Shown: positions 44,542-53,576 of the stretch, in pieces
Layout of the letters: every line of letters starts with the position of its first letter
How positions within the stretch are numbered: position 1 is the stretch's first letter
The notes under the pieces: generated by a model
What the model saw: only the letters and a program-made list of their open reading frames with translations
Database searches by the model: none
What the model was told of the DNA's origin: nothing
Position numbers and translations under genes: made by a program
From: CAZNPL01 sp964574815
Lineage (GTDB): Bacteria; Planctomycetota; Phycisphaerae; UBA1845
NCBI GenBank assembly: GCA_964574815.1
Contig: CAZNPL010000011.1
Location: 1 to 64,000, forward strand
Length of the DNA stretch: 64,000 nt
Reading direction: 5' to 3'

Positions 44542-46485
44542 ATGACCGAGCGCAGCGGTTCCTTTCGAATTTACCTTGCCGCAGCACTACTTTCTGCAAT
44601 GGCCCTACCGGCGTTGGCCACGTTTACGACGGTGGGGTCTCCGGCCGGCAGCGAGGCGTCCCACGAGGGGATCTTCGAAGGGGTCTACGGTGGGGACTTT
44701 GTCGGCAGCGGCATCGATCTGGGCAACGGGCTCTGGACGGTGTTCAGCAACGGGACGGTGACGGCCACGCGTGTTGATGACGACGGATTTGTCACGCTTC
44801 TGGACTTATACGGCGGGTTTGCGGGGAGCGGTGACGACGATCTTTGGACGGATGGCACGACGACAGCGGTGGCGGAGGCTCGGTTTGCCGGCAAGAGCCA
44901 AGAGTTCGGGTATGACGAGGGGCTTGGGTTCGTCAAGTTGTTCGACGTCTCGGGTTCCGGGTTCGGCGTCTCCGGCTCGGGCATGGTGACGTTCGCGGCC
45001 GGCGCGATGTGGGAATGGGCGCGCGCCGACGACTCCGACGCAGGGCTGTCAAATCCACATTATTCTGAAGAGAGTTCGAACACCGACGGTCTGGACCACA
45101 TGGTGACGTATCATGTGACCGGGATTACGGGCGTGCCCTCAACGACAAATGTCTGGGCTGTTTTCTTTGAGGACGTCAGCGGGACCGGTTCGGATCGCGA
45201 TTTCAACGATCTCATGGTTCAGCTGAGCGTGGTGGAGTGCGTCACGGACGATGACTGCGATGACGGGCTGACGTGCACGATCGACACCTGCGACACGGAC
45301 ACAAGTGTGTGCGTATTTACGCCGGTGGACTGCACGGCGTTCGATAACGCCTGCCAGATATTCTCCTGCGATCCCAACGGGGCCGTCGGCAACTGCGATA
45401 TCGCGACCGACCGGACCGATTGCTCGCAGTTTGACGACGCATGTCAGACATTTTCGTGTGATCTGAACGGCGTGGTCGGGAATTGCGACACCGCCACGGA
45501 CCGGACCGATTGCTCGCAGTTTGATACCGCCTGCGAGACGTTCTCGTGCGACTTGAACGGTGCGGAGGGCAACTGCGACACGAGCACACCGACGGTTGAC
45601 TGCTCGGCGAACGACACGAACTGCGAGACATTCGCGTGTGACCCGAACGGGGCGACCGGCAACTGCGATATTGCCACGCCGACGGTGGACTGCTCGGTGA
45701 ACGACAACGCCTGTCAGACGTTTGCGTGCGATCCGGTGAACGGGGCCGTCGGCAACTGCGATATCGCGACCGACCGGACCGATTGCTCGCAGTTTGACGA
45801 CGCATGTCAGACATTTTCGTGTGATCTGAACGGCGCGGTCGGGAACTGCGACACCGCCACGGACCGGACCGATTGCTCGCAGTTTGATACCGCCTGCGAA
45901 ACATTCTCGTGCGACTTGAACGGTGCGGAGGGCAACTGCGACACGAGCACGCCGACGGTCGACTGCTCGGAAAACGACAACGCCTGTCAGACATTCGCGT
46001 GCGATCCGAACGGGGCGACCGGCAACTGCGATATCGCCACCGACAGGACGGACTGTTCGCAGTTTGACGACGCCTGCCAGACATTTTCATGCGATCTCAA
46101 CGGAGAGGAGGGCAACTGCGACGTCGCCACCGATCGAACCGACTGCGACGCGATGAACACGCACTGCGAAGAGTATGCCTGCGATCCGGGCGGCGCCGTA
46201 GGTAACTGCAGCGCCGTCACTCTGCGCTGCGGGGCATGCTGTCTGCCGGACGGCAGTTGCGTGCACGACGTCCGACCGACCGAATGCGTCGGGTTGGGCG
46301 GCGATTTCATCAACCTCGGGGTCTTGTGCCTGGGTGACAACGACGGCGATGGGCACGACGACATCTGCCCGCCGCCCGCGGTAATCCCGACGGTCTCGGA
46401 GTGGGGGCTGATTGTCATGGCGTTGCTCGGGCTGGCAATGGGGACGGTGATGTTCGGCCGCCGGAGGCACGCCGTCGCGTCGTGA
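44542..46485 (+). CDS. Cys-rich repeat surface protein with DUF4114-like domain and IPTL-CTERM tail
   Basis: 647 residues: signal peptide (ending PALA-T), an N-terminal beta domain ending GSDRDFNDLMVQLSV, which resembles the DUF4114 end motif, a linker with CVTDDDCDDGLTCTIDTCD, then ten repeats of about 30 residues (DCSQFDDACQTFSCDLNGAVGNC with variable TATDRT or TSTPTV), a Cys cluster (CGACCLPDGSCV) and finally IPTVSEWG, a transmembrane helix and GRRRH. The tail is IPTL-CTERM. Four cysteines per repeat suggest a rigid disulfide rod outside the cell. CAGGAGAGG precedes the start. Function unknown, probably adhesion or surface structure. Confidence 0.88.
   Translation: MTERSGSFRIYLAAALLSAMALPALATFTTVGSPAGSEASHEGIFEGVYGGDFVGSGIDLGNGLWTVFSNGTVTATRVDDDGFVTLLDLYGGFAGSGDDDLWTDGTTTAVAEARFAGKSQEFGYDEGLGFVKLFDVSGSGFGVSGSGMVTFAAGAMWEWARADDSDAGLSNPHYSEESSNTDGLDHMVTYHVTGITGVPSTTNVWAVFFEDVSGTGSDRDFNDLMVQLSVVECVTDDDCDDGLTCTIDTCDTDTSVCVFTPVDCTAFDNACQIFSCDPNGAVGNCDIATDRTDCSQFDDACQTFSCDLNGVVGNCDTATDRTDCSQFDTACETFSCDLNGAEGNCDTSTPTVDCSANDTNCETFACDPNGATGNCDIATPTVDCSVNDNACQTFACDPVNGAVGNCDIATDRTDCSQFDDACQTFSCDLNGAVGNCDTATDRTDCSQFDTACETFSCDLNGAEGNCDTSTPTVDCSENDNACQTFACDPNGATGNCDIATDRTDCSQFDDACQTFSCDLNGEEGNCDVATDRTDCDAMNTHCEEYACDPGGAVGNCSAVTLRCGACCLPDGSCVHDVRPTECVGLGGDFINLGVLCLGDNDGDGHDDICPPPAVIPTVSEWGLIVMALLGLAMGTVMFGRRRHAVAS
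45328..46230 (+). repeat. Ten tandem 90-base units with a 4-unit duplication
   Basis: 903 bases, 301 codons, cover ten units of 30 residues. Units 1-4 and 5-8 are matched in order and nearly identical at DNA level over the first two units (about 45377 and 45739, 363 bases apart; unit 5 has one extra codon). This points to a recent duplication of a four-unit block within the gene. Confidence 0.8.
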
Positions 46486-46950
46486 GAGGGACGACCGGCC
46501 GGAGAAAATGGGAATCGGCGGGGTTTCGGCTTGCAGGTTGTGAATTCTTGAGGTATATTTTATGCGCTAAAGGATGGGGATTGCGAAGCTGCAAAGGTGA
46601 GCTCGGCGCAACACTAAACAGAGCCGGCGCGGGCTCACCTTGCTTTTTTTGCGCCCGTTGGGTCAATGCGCCTGAATCCTCGGCAGAGGGTTGCCAGCTC
46701 ACGGCCGTTCGGCGCTAGTTTTTCGATTCGGCCCGGACCGGCGACTTGCCCTCTGTCGCGCCCCCGGAGGAGCACGGGCAGACAAGCCGCCGTAAATGTT
46801 TCGTGTGCTGAGTCGGGTGTCTGCGCCGCCCGCAAATGGGGGATACGCACGGGCAAGCTCCGCCGCCGTTGGCGGCCCCGCTTGCCCACGGCACCCTCGC
46901 TACACATGTACAAGCTGCGCATGGGGCCCGAAGGGCAAGCTGTGTGAGTG
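46486..46950. repeat. Intergenic region with dispersed hairpin repeat family A, copy 2
   Basis: The hairpin at 46851-46887 has the same 8-bp outer stem (GGGCAAGC/GCTTGCCC), the same CCGCC/GGCGG inner stem and the same following GGCACCCTCGCT as the copy at 24025. Both are preceded by GCAC. A second fragment (GCACGGGCAGACAAGCCGCC) occurs near 46773. No coding sequence is supported. Confidence 0.65.
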
Positions 46951-47511
46951 CTAGCGCTTCTTGTACGTGCCGGTCATCTCGATTTTCTTGAACCACTTCG
47001 CCCAATCGGCCCATTCGGTCATCGTCCATGCGAGGGTCTGGGCGTCGAGGACGGTAATCGTATAACGTCCATAACTTGTGGTGCCGTCGAGCCCCACCCC
47101 CACATAGTCCATCGTCCAGGCTTCGCGGTCATCGTCGTAGCGGGCCGAGCCTTCCTGGGGGAAACCCCAGTCGTTGAACATCCACCACTGGTAGCGTTCC
47201 CGGGTCGGGTGCCAGCCCCAGTAGCCGCGCGACGAGAAGCTCTGGTTCGGGCCGGTCGAAGACATCTCACCGTGCAGATAGGTGCCGCCCAGAACCCAGT
47301 CCCATTTTGCGGTGCCGGTCCAGGTCTCGACCGGCTCGCCCTCGGCGAGGCGCTGGGCCTCCCAGTCCCACGTTCCGACGAAGATGTCGAACCGGGCCAT
47401 CTGAGGCGGTTTCGAGGGCTTGTGGATCTTGGCGAAATCGACCTTCGGGGTTGCGCAGCCGATCAGCGAGGTGATTACAGCGCACGAAATGAATACGTTC
47501 GATTTGAACAT
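46951..47511 (-). CDS. DUF1579-like lipoprotein
   Basis: 186 residues. The lipobox is SLIGC (Cys19). The mature part (FVGTWDWEAQRLAEGEP, WDWVLGGTYLHGEM, GYWGWHPTRERYQWWMFNDWG and TMTEWADWAKWFKKIEMTGTYKKR) has the tryptophan-rich alternating strands of the DUF1579 family, a calycin-like beta barrel of unknown ligand. AAGGAGA precedes the start by six bases. Confidence 0.8.
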   Translation of the reverse strand: MFKSNVFISCAVITSLIGCATPKVDFAKIHKPSKPPQMARFDIFVGTWDWEAQRLAEGEPVETWTGTAKWDWVLGGTYLHGEMSSTGPNQSFSSRGYWGWHPTRERYQWWMFNDWGFPQEGSARYDDDREAWTMDYVGVGLDGTTSYGRYTITVLDAQTLAWTMTEWADWAKWFKKIEMTGTYKKR

Positions 47512-47819
47512 GTTTACTCTCCTTTTGCCTCTGAAGGGCGAGGCGGCTTCGGCCGGCCGTTCACAGGAGTGACCGTAGCCCCTGACGGCCGGTTTGGAAA
47601 GCGCTGAGTCAGTTTAAAGTGGGGTGCGTGCCCAAAGGGCCTATGGGTTGGTGAGCGGCGAGCAGTGTTTGTCCGGCGCAACTGCCACACGGCTCCGGAC
47701 GGCCTGGGGCAGCTCGTCTGTGTTCTGCCGTTCAACGAGCATGTCGCGGGCAAACTGCAGCGGCAGTGGCGGCTCCCCTTGTGTATGGCACCGTCCTGGC
47801 ACGGAGGTAGAAACGCCGG
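47512..47819. repeat. Intergenic region with dispersed hairpin repeat family A, decayed copy
   Basis: At 47748-47795 GGGCAAACTGCAGCGGCAG, then TGGCGGCTCCCCTTG and ATGGCACCGTC align with the intact copy at 24025 with several changes that break the outer stem. No gene is supported. Confidence 0.5.
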
Positions 47820-48137
47820 TCAGGTCGACTGACCTGGTTGGGACGGCGAGTCGGAGTGCTCGTAGATTTCGTGCCGGGGGCGGGAGGCGAGGATCTGCTT
47901 CTTGCCCCAGTCGACCACGTTCCTGAAGCGATCCGAGCGCGTGAAGTCCTCGAAGGCGTCGCGGTCCGTCCATTCGGAGACGATCAGGTAGGAGTTGGGC
48001 CGGATCACGTGCCGATAGAGGTTGGACTCGCGGTGGCCGTCCATGTCCTGCATGAGCTGAAGCACCTTGGCAAAGACGGCCTCGAACTCCTCCTGCTTCC
48101 CTTCGATGATCTCGTAATTCATACCCACCGTGATCAT
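47820..48137 (-). CDS. Antibiotic biosynthesis monooxygenase (ABM) domain protein
   Basis: 105 residues, one ferredoxin-like ABM fold. MNYEIIEGKQEEFEAVFAKVLQLMQ, SNLYRHVIRPNSYLIVSEWTDRDAFEDF and the closing VVDWGKK are typical of the small dimeric family that includes LsrG/YgiN and IsdG relatives. AGGAGG lies seven bases before the ATG. Substrate unknown; members oxygenate quinones, degrade haem or isomerise signals. Confidence 0.85.
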   Translation of the reverse strand: MITVGMNYEIIEGKQEEFEAVFAKVLQLMQDMDGHRESNLYRHVIRPNSYLIVSEWTDRDAFEDFTRSDRFRNVVDWGKKQILASRPRHEIYEHSDSPSQPGQST

Positions 48138-48644
48138 GATCCGGCCTCCTCGCCGTTTTCGAGACGTTGCGCTGTCAAGTTATCCGGCCGATGCCCACGA
48201 CCCGCGCGGACCGGCGCGCCCAGTTTAGCTGTCGTTTGCAGGGGTTGTCCAGGAGTCGGGCGCGGTTCTTGAGCGAAGGGGAAGCGGGGTTCGGGCTACG
48301 GGCATCCGCGGCCATTCCGGAGAATCAAGTGTCGCTCCCGTGCCGATTGTGTATGATAGCAACTATAAACGAACCGTTTCGCGAGTCGGGGAACTGAGAT
48401 GAGCGGACAGGTCTTTGGGCAGTGTTGCAGGCGCCCGACCGGGCGCCGGGTCGATACTGCGCGCTCCAGGACCGAGGACTTGCCGACAACATCGAAAGCC
48501 ATGCACGAGCTCTCAGCAAGCGTGCGCCTGTGGGCCTCGGGATCGCACCGGGAATCAACGTGTGCAGGAGCGCCTTGATGTGTGGGATGGCGCCGGTTGC
48601 TGCATTGGTATGACCAGGGGAATCTCAATGGGAGGCTCGATCTG
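48138..48644. other. Intergenic region, no gene seen
   Basis: About 500 bases between divergent genes. It must contain both promoters. A TATGAT-like hexamer lies at 48352-48357 but no matching -35 is clear. GGGAGG at 48630-48635 is the ribosome site of the next gene. Confidence 0.35.
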
Positions 48645-49658
48645 ATGCCGACAGAAAGCTGCCCGGAATGCGGAGCGAAGTATCGCGTCCCGGAAGGGGC
48701 CGAAGGCAGGAAAGCCAAGTGTAAGAAATGCGACACGGTCTTCGTCATTGGAGGTGAACAGGAGGATGGTCTCTTTAGTTTCGCGGACGCGATCGACATG
48801 CCGCCGAAACGGCCGCCGGCTCCTGTGGCGGCGGGCGCATCGATAGCGACTGCTGCGGATGAGGGGGTACCAGGCGAGGGCTACCGTGCGTACGAAGGGT
48901 CGGCCACCGGCGGATTCAATCAGTTCGTCCAGGATGTGGTGCAGACATTTCTGTTTCCACTGGCGATCGGGAACATGATCACTTTTGTCATCTTGTGGGT
49001 TGTCCTGATGTTGGGCGCCTTGTGTGTCGTTGCTTTTAGCTTCGCCGCCGGTTGTTACAGCATCGTCTTCATCATCGGTTGGTTGATCGTGACGGGGTGG
49101 TATCTTGGCTACAAATTCTCAGTCATCGAGTCGGGTGCCGCGGGCGACGACGAGCTTCCCAACCTGACGCTGACCGAGGGGTTCGTTGACGGCGTCATTG
49201 CGCCGATGCTGAAGATGCTCGGGAGCTACGTCGTCGCTTTTCTGCCAGCGGGACTCTATGTCGTGACAACGAGGGGATACGGCGAAATCATCGCCGTCTG
49301 GAGTGGGTCGCTGACGGAGATTGCGCAGCAGGACGTTCCGCTTGCAGTTTTGCGACTGGTCGGAAATATCGCGTGGCCGATGGTCGTGCTGTGCGTGGCC
49401 TTGGGCGGCATCTCATCGCTGGCCCGGGTTGACCTGATTACGCAGACCGTGGTGCGGACGCTTCCCGTCTACCTTCTGGTCGCGGGCTTGGTTGTTGCAA
49501 CCAGGTTTCTCGGTGACTTCGTATTCACACAGGCCACGGCACCCATAGCGATGGTCGTGCTCGTTATCGTTCGACTCTATCTCGAGATCGTCGCGGTCCG
49601 CGTGATCGGGCTCTACTACCATCATTTCAAGCATCGGTTCGCGTGGGATTGGGGATAG
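48645..49658 (+). CDS. MJ0042-type zinc-ribbon membrane protein
   Basis: 337 residues from the ATG with GGGAGG upstream. An N-terminal CxxC-x16-CxxC zinc ribbon (C6, C9, C26, C29), with CPECGAKYRVPEG as in the MJ0042 family, is followed by a polar linker (about 40-95) and a membrane region with six or seven hydrophobic helices (ITFVILWVVLMLGALCVV, CYSIVFIIGWLIV, VLCVALGGI, VVLVIVRLYLEIV). This layout, a zinc ribbon before a multi-pass integral membrane domain, is frequent in planctomycetes. Function unknown. The response regulator gene starts about 180 bases downstream. Confidence 0.8.
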   Translation: MPTESCPECGAKYRVPEGAEGRKAKCKKCDTVFVIGGEQEDGLFSFADAIDMPPKRPPAPVAAGASIATAADEGVPGEGYRAYEGSATGGFNQFVQDVVQTFLFPLAIGNMITFVILWVVLMLGALCVVAFSFAAGCYSIVFIIGWLIVTGWYLGYKFSVIESGAAGDDELPNLTLTEGFVDGVIAPMLKMLGSYVVAFLPAGLYVVTTRGYGEIIAVWSGSLTEIAQQDVPLAVLRLVGNIAWPMVVLCVALGGISSLARVDLITQTVVRTLPVYLLVAGLVVATRFLGDFVFTQATAPIAMVVLVIVRLYLEIVAVRVIGLYYHHFKHRFAWDWG

Positions 49659-49836
49659 TGCTGCAGAGAGCGGCATGTGTTTGACGGGTCGCGCGGATCG
49701 ACGCAAGATGGGGTGCGGCGTGGCCTTCCTCCGTGTGGCTCGAATGCCGGGGGGGGCGAACGCTGGGGACTCGATTCTCGCTGCCGTTTCCACGCGCGGG
49801 GGCTGGCCGGGGATAAAGCTTAGGACGTCGCGGACG

Positions 49837-51201
49837 ATGCCGATCCGGGTCTTGATTGTTGAAGACGAGAGCCTTATTCGCTGGTCGCTGCGCCAGAAGT
49901 TCGAGCAGATGTCGTACGAGGTGGACGAGGCCGAGGACGGGGCGACGGCGTTGGATCTCTTCGAATCCGAGGCTTACGACCTCGTGATGCTGGATTACAA
50001 GCTTCCCGACCTGACGGGCCTGGACATCCTGCGGAAGCTTCGCGAGCGGGATCGCGACGTCGTGGTGATCATGATGACGGCGTACAGCAACATCGCGAAC
50101 GCGGTGGAGGCGATCAAGCTCGGGGCATACGACTACCTGCCCAAGCCGTTCCAGATGGATTTACTGCTGGTGACGGTGCGCAAGGCCCTGGAGACGACGA
50201 AGCTGAGGCGTGAGGTTCGCGAACTACGGCAGAACTTGCAGCATAACTACGGCTTTGACCGGGTGATCGCCCAGCACGCCAGCATGCTGGAGGTGCTGGA
50301 CGTCATCAAACAGATCACCAAGAGCGGGGCCACCACCATGTTTCTTCGGGGCGAGACCGGCACGGGAAAGGACCTACTGGCCGGCGTTCTGCATTACAAC
50401 TCCGACCGGGCGCCACGCCCATTCATGAACATTACGTGCACGGCCATCTCGGAGACGCTGCTGGAGAGCGAGCTGTTCGGGCACGAGCGCGGCGCTTTCA
50501 CCGACGCCAAATCCCAGAAGAAGGGGCTTCTGGAGCAAGCGGACGGGGGCACGGTATTCCTGGATGAGGTTGGCGACATGGCGTCGGGGCTTCAGGCGAA
50601 GCTGCTGCGGTTTCTCGAAGACCGGACGTTTCGGCGCGTGGGCGGGACTGAGGAGATCTCCGTGGATGTGCGCGTTATTGCCGCCACGAATCGAAATATC
50701 GAGAAGGCGGTCGAGGACGGTGCGTTCCGCCGCGACCTGTTGTTTCGCCTGAACGTCGTTCCCGTTTTCATCCCACCCCTTCGCGAGCGCGGCGACGACT
50801 TGCGACTTCTGATGGAACACTTCGTTGCACACTTTTCGCGGGAGTTCAAGAGGCCGATCAACCGGATCGACGGGGCCGTGCACAGCAAGCTCATGGCTTA
50901 CTCCTGGCCGGGCAATGTACGGGAGCTAAGGAACGTCTGTGAGCGGGGGGTGTTGCTTTGCCCGACAGACGTGCTGCGGGCTGAGGACATCGTACTCGGC
51001 CCGTCGGATCAGCACTCCCCGAACGCCGACCTGGATCTGCTGGAGCTGCCACCCGAGGGATTGGACTTTTTTGAGCTGGAGGGCCAGCTTCTGCGGCAAG
51101 CGCTTGCCCGGGCGGGCAACAACCAAACGAAGGCGGCCAAACTGCTGAATATCTCGCGAGACACGTTTCGTTATCGCCTGGAGAAGCACGGCCCGCTTTG
51201 A
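49837..51201 (+). CDS. NtrC-family sigma-54-dependent response regulator
   Basis: 454 residues from the ATG at 49837. The receiver domain has the acidic pair (VEDES), phospho-acceptor D53 (MLDYKLPD) and KPF near 105. The AAA+ domain has GETGTGKD (from G172), the sigma-54 contact loop as GAFTDA (219-224) where GAFTGA is the rule, Walker B GTVFLDEVGDM and the arginine finger region FRRDLLFRLNVV. A Fis-type helix-turn-helix (NNQTKAAKLLNISRDTFRYRLEKH) ends the protein. It should activate sigma-54 promoters when phosphorylated. No sensor kinase is adjacent; the assembly scar starts 65 bases downstream. Confidence 0.93.
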   Translation: MPIRVLIVEDESLIRWSLRQKFEQMSYEVDEAEDGATALDLFESEAYDLVMLDYKLPDLTGLDILRKLRERDRDVVVIMMTAYSNIANAVEAIKLGAYDYLPKPFQMDLLLVTVRKALETTKLRREVRELRQNLQHNYGFDRVIAQHASMLEVLDVIKQITKSGATTMFLRGETGTGKDLLAGVLHYNSDRAPRPFMNITCTAISETLLESELFGHERGAFTDAKSQKKGLLEQADGGTVFLDEVGDMASGLQAKLLRFLEDRTFRRVGGTEEISVDVRVIAATNRNIEKAVEDGAFRRDLLFRLNVVPVFIPPLRERGDDLRLLMEHFVAHFSREFKRPINRIDGAVHSKLMAYSWPGNVRELRNVCERGVLLCPTDVLRAEDIVLGPSDQHSPNADLDLLELPPEGLDFFELEGQLLRQALARAGNNQTKAAKLLNISRDTFRYRLEKHGPL

Positions 51202-51266
51202 CGGTAGCGCCACGAGAGGCTTTTCGAATGCCGCGATCACCGCGGCCGGTCGCCGGACGGACGACC

Positions 51267-52005
<739 letters not shown>

Positions 52006-53430
52006 ATGCTCCGAAGGCAGAAGATCTTTCTAGCAGTGGTCTTCGTGCTCAACGCGGTTTTCTGGATTGTCCCCAGCGACGTCGTGGAGCTGGTGGCTCG
52101 GGACCGGCACACGCTCCTGGGGCGGTATTCGCGCGAGCATCTCAGCGTGAACCTGGTGGTTCTGGTGGCCTCGCTTGTGGGCTTTTATATCGACCAGGCG
52201 CCGTCAGGGAAGCGGCGCCGGCGGGGCTTTCAAACCGCGGCAGTGTTGTTGACGGCGTTGCCCCTGCTGGTCGTGGTGGACTTTGTGATTCGGTTGCCTC
52301 AAACGCATCCGTATGTCTTTGACTCGCTGGCGTATCACCGCCAGCCGGACGAGACGTTCACGGTCGATTTTGACGACCGGCCGGAGGCGGCGCGCAGCTA
52401 TCTTCGCGCTGCTCCGGGCTACGGGTCCGTGCGGTGCGTGTACCACACTGACGGCCGCGGCTATCGGAACAGGCGGACGCTCGATCAGGGTGAGATCGTC
52501 GTGTTGGGCGATTCGTTCGCCGAAGGGTCGAAGGTGTCGGACGAGCAGGTGTGGCCGGTTCTTGTGGGGCAGGCGTTGGAGCGCACGGTGGTCAACCTGG
52601 GCATGTCGGGTTACGCGCCGGCGCACAGCCTCGCGGCGTTTCGAGAATACGGCGCGCCGCTGTCGCCGGAGCTGGTCCTTTGCCTGGTCTATGAAGGCAA
52701 CGACTTCCGCGCGAGCAATCCGGAGCTCGGTGATCGGGAGCGGAGCATTTCGGAACGGCTCAAACGCTATTTCAAGCAGTCGCCGGTCCGCAATGCGATC
52801 GACCAGTTTCTGATCCGTACGCTGGGCCCGATCGGATCGGAGCGCGAGCTTAGCGAGCTCGAGGTGCTTTCCTGGCTGCCTTTGGCGGTTCCGGCGGGAC
52901 CAGGCGCCAAATACTATGCGTTTGGGCCGAAGGATGTACTTTCGCTAGCTGTCGAAGCATCGGCTTTCAGGAAAAGCGATGTGTGGGCCAAATCGGCGGC
53001 CGTCCTGAGGGAGCTGAGACAGGCATGCGCTGACGCGGCGGCGGAGCTCGTCGTGGTGTACGCCCCGACGAAGGAACACGTGATGCTGCCGCCGGCGCGG
53101 GATCACATTCCGCCCGAAAAGATGCACCGCTTTCTCGCACTTCGGACTGACGAACTTCCGGCGGCGTCAGAGTTGTTGGACACCCTTCTCGAGCGATTGC
53201 CGACTAAACGCAACGTCGTGCGGGAGTGGTGTCGAATCGAGGGGGTCGCCTTCTGCGACTTGACCGACACTCTTCGGACGGCGGCCGAAGCGGGACGGCA
53301 GGTCTACTATACGTATGACCAGCACTGGACGCCCGACGGGCACAAGGTCGTGGCATCCGCCGTGGGGCGTTTTCTGAAAGACCGTTGGGCGATCGCTCAG
53401 GATCGGGCGGTCGGCCTCACGCGGCCTTAG
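52006..53430 (+). CDS. Membrane-anchored SGNH hydrolase-like protein
   Basis: 474 residues from the ATG with GGGAGG five bases upstream. Three hydrophobic helices lie within residues 1-90 (IFLAVVFVLNAVFWIV, LVVLVASLVGFYI, VLLTALPLLVVVDFVI). The SGNH domain follows, with GDSF at 168-171 (nucleophile S170), YEGNDF, and YDQHWTPDGH with H440/H446 near the end. This DHHW-like ending is seen in AlgX/acetyltransferase-associated SGNH proteins that modify surface polysaccharides. It is probably an envelope esterase or acyltransferase; the substrate cannot be told. Confidence 0.8.
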   Translation: MLRRQKIFLAVVFVLNAVFWIVPSDVVELVARDRHTLLGRYSREHLSVNLVVLVASLVGFYIDQAPSGKRRRRGFQTAAVLLTALPLLVVVDFVIRLPQTHPYVFDSLAYHRQPDETFTVDFDDRPEAARSYLRAAPGYGSVRCVYHTDGRGYRNRRTLDQGEIVVLGDSFAEGSKVSDEQVWPVLVGQALERTVVNLGMSGYAPAHSLAAFREYGAPLSPELVLCLVYEGNDFRASNPELGDRERSISERLKRYFKQSPVRNAIDQFLIRTLGPIGSERELSELEVLSWLPLAVPAGPGAKYYAFGPKDVLSLAVEASAFRKSDVWAKSAAVLRELRQACADAAAELVVVYAPTKEHVMLPPARDHIPPEKMHRFLALRTDELPAASELLDTLLERLPTKRNVVREWCRIEGVAFCDLTDTLRTAAEAGRQVYYTYDQHWTPDGHKVVASAVGRFLKDRWAIAQDRAVGLTRP

Positions 53431-53490
53431 ACGTCGTGTGTGATGGAGGAGTGGGGCTTATCGGTGCGTTTGCGAGCTACGCGGCGGCAC

Positions 53491-53535
53491 TGGCGAGCTC
53501 CGCCGGCGATGTCGGATCCGCTTGCCGATGGCACT
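53491..53535. repeat. Dispersed hairpin repeat family A, decayed copy
   Basis: TGGCGAGCTCCGCCGGCG, then ATCCGCTTGCCGATGGCACT, matches the layout of the intact copies at 24025 and 46851 (AGCTCCGCC, CCGCTTGCC and ATGGCAC), with a degraded outer stem. It lies between two convergent genes. Confidence 0.5.
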
Positions 53536-53576
53536 CCATGGAGCACGCCGGAGACGCACTCCGGCCGCATTGCGTG

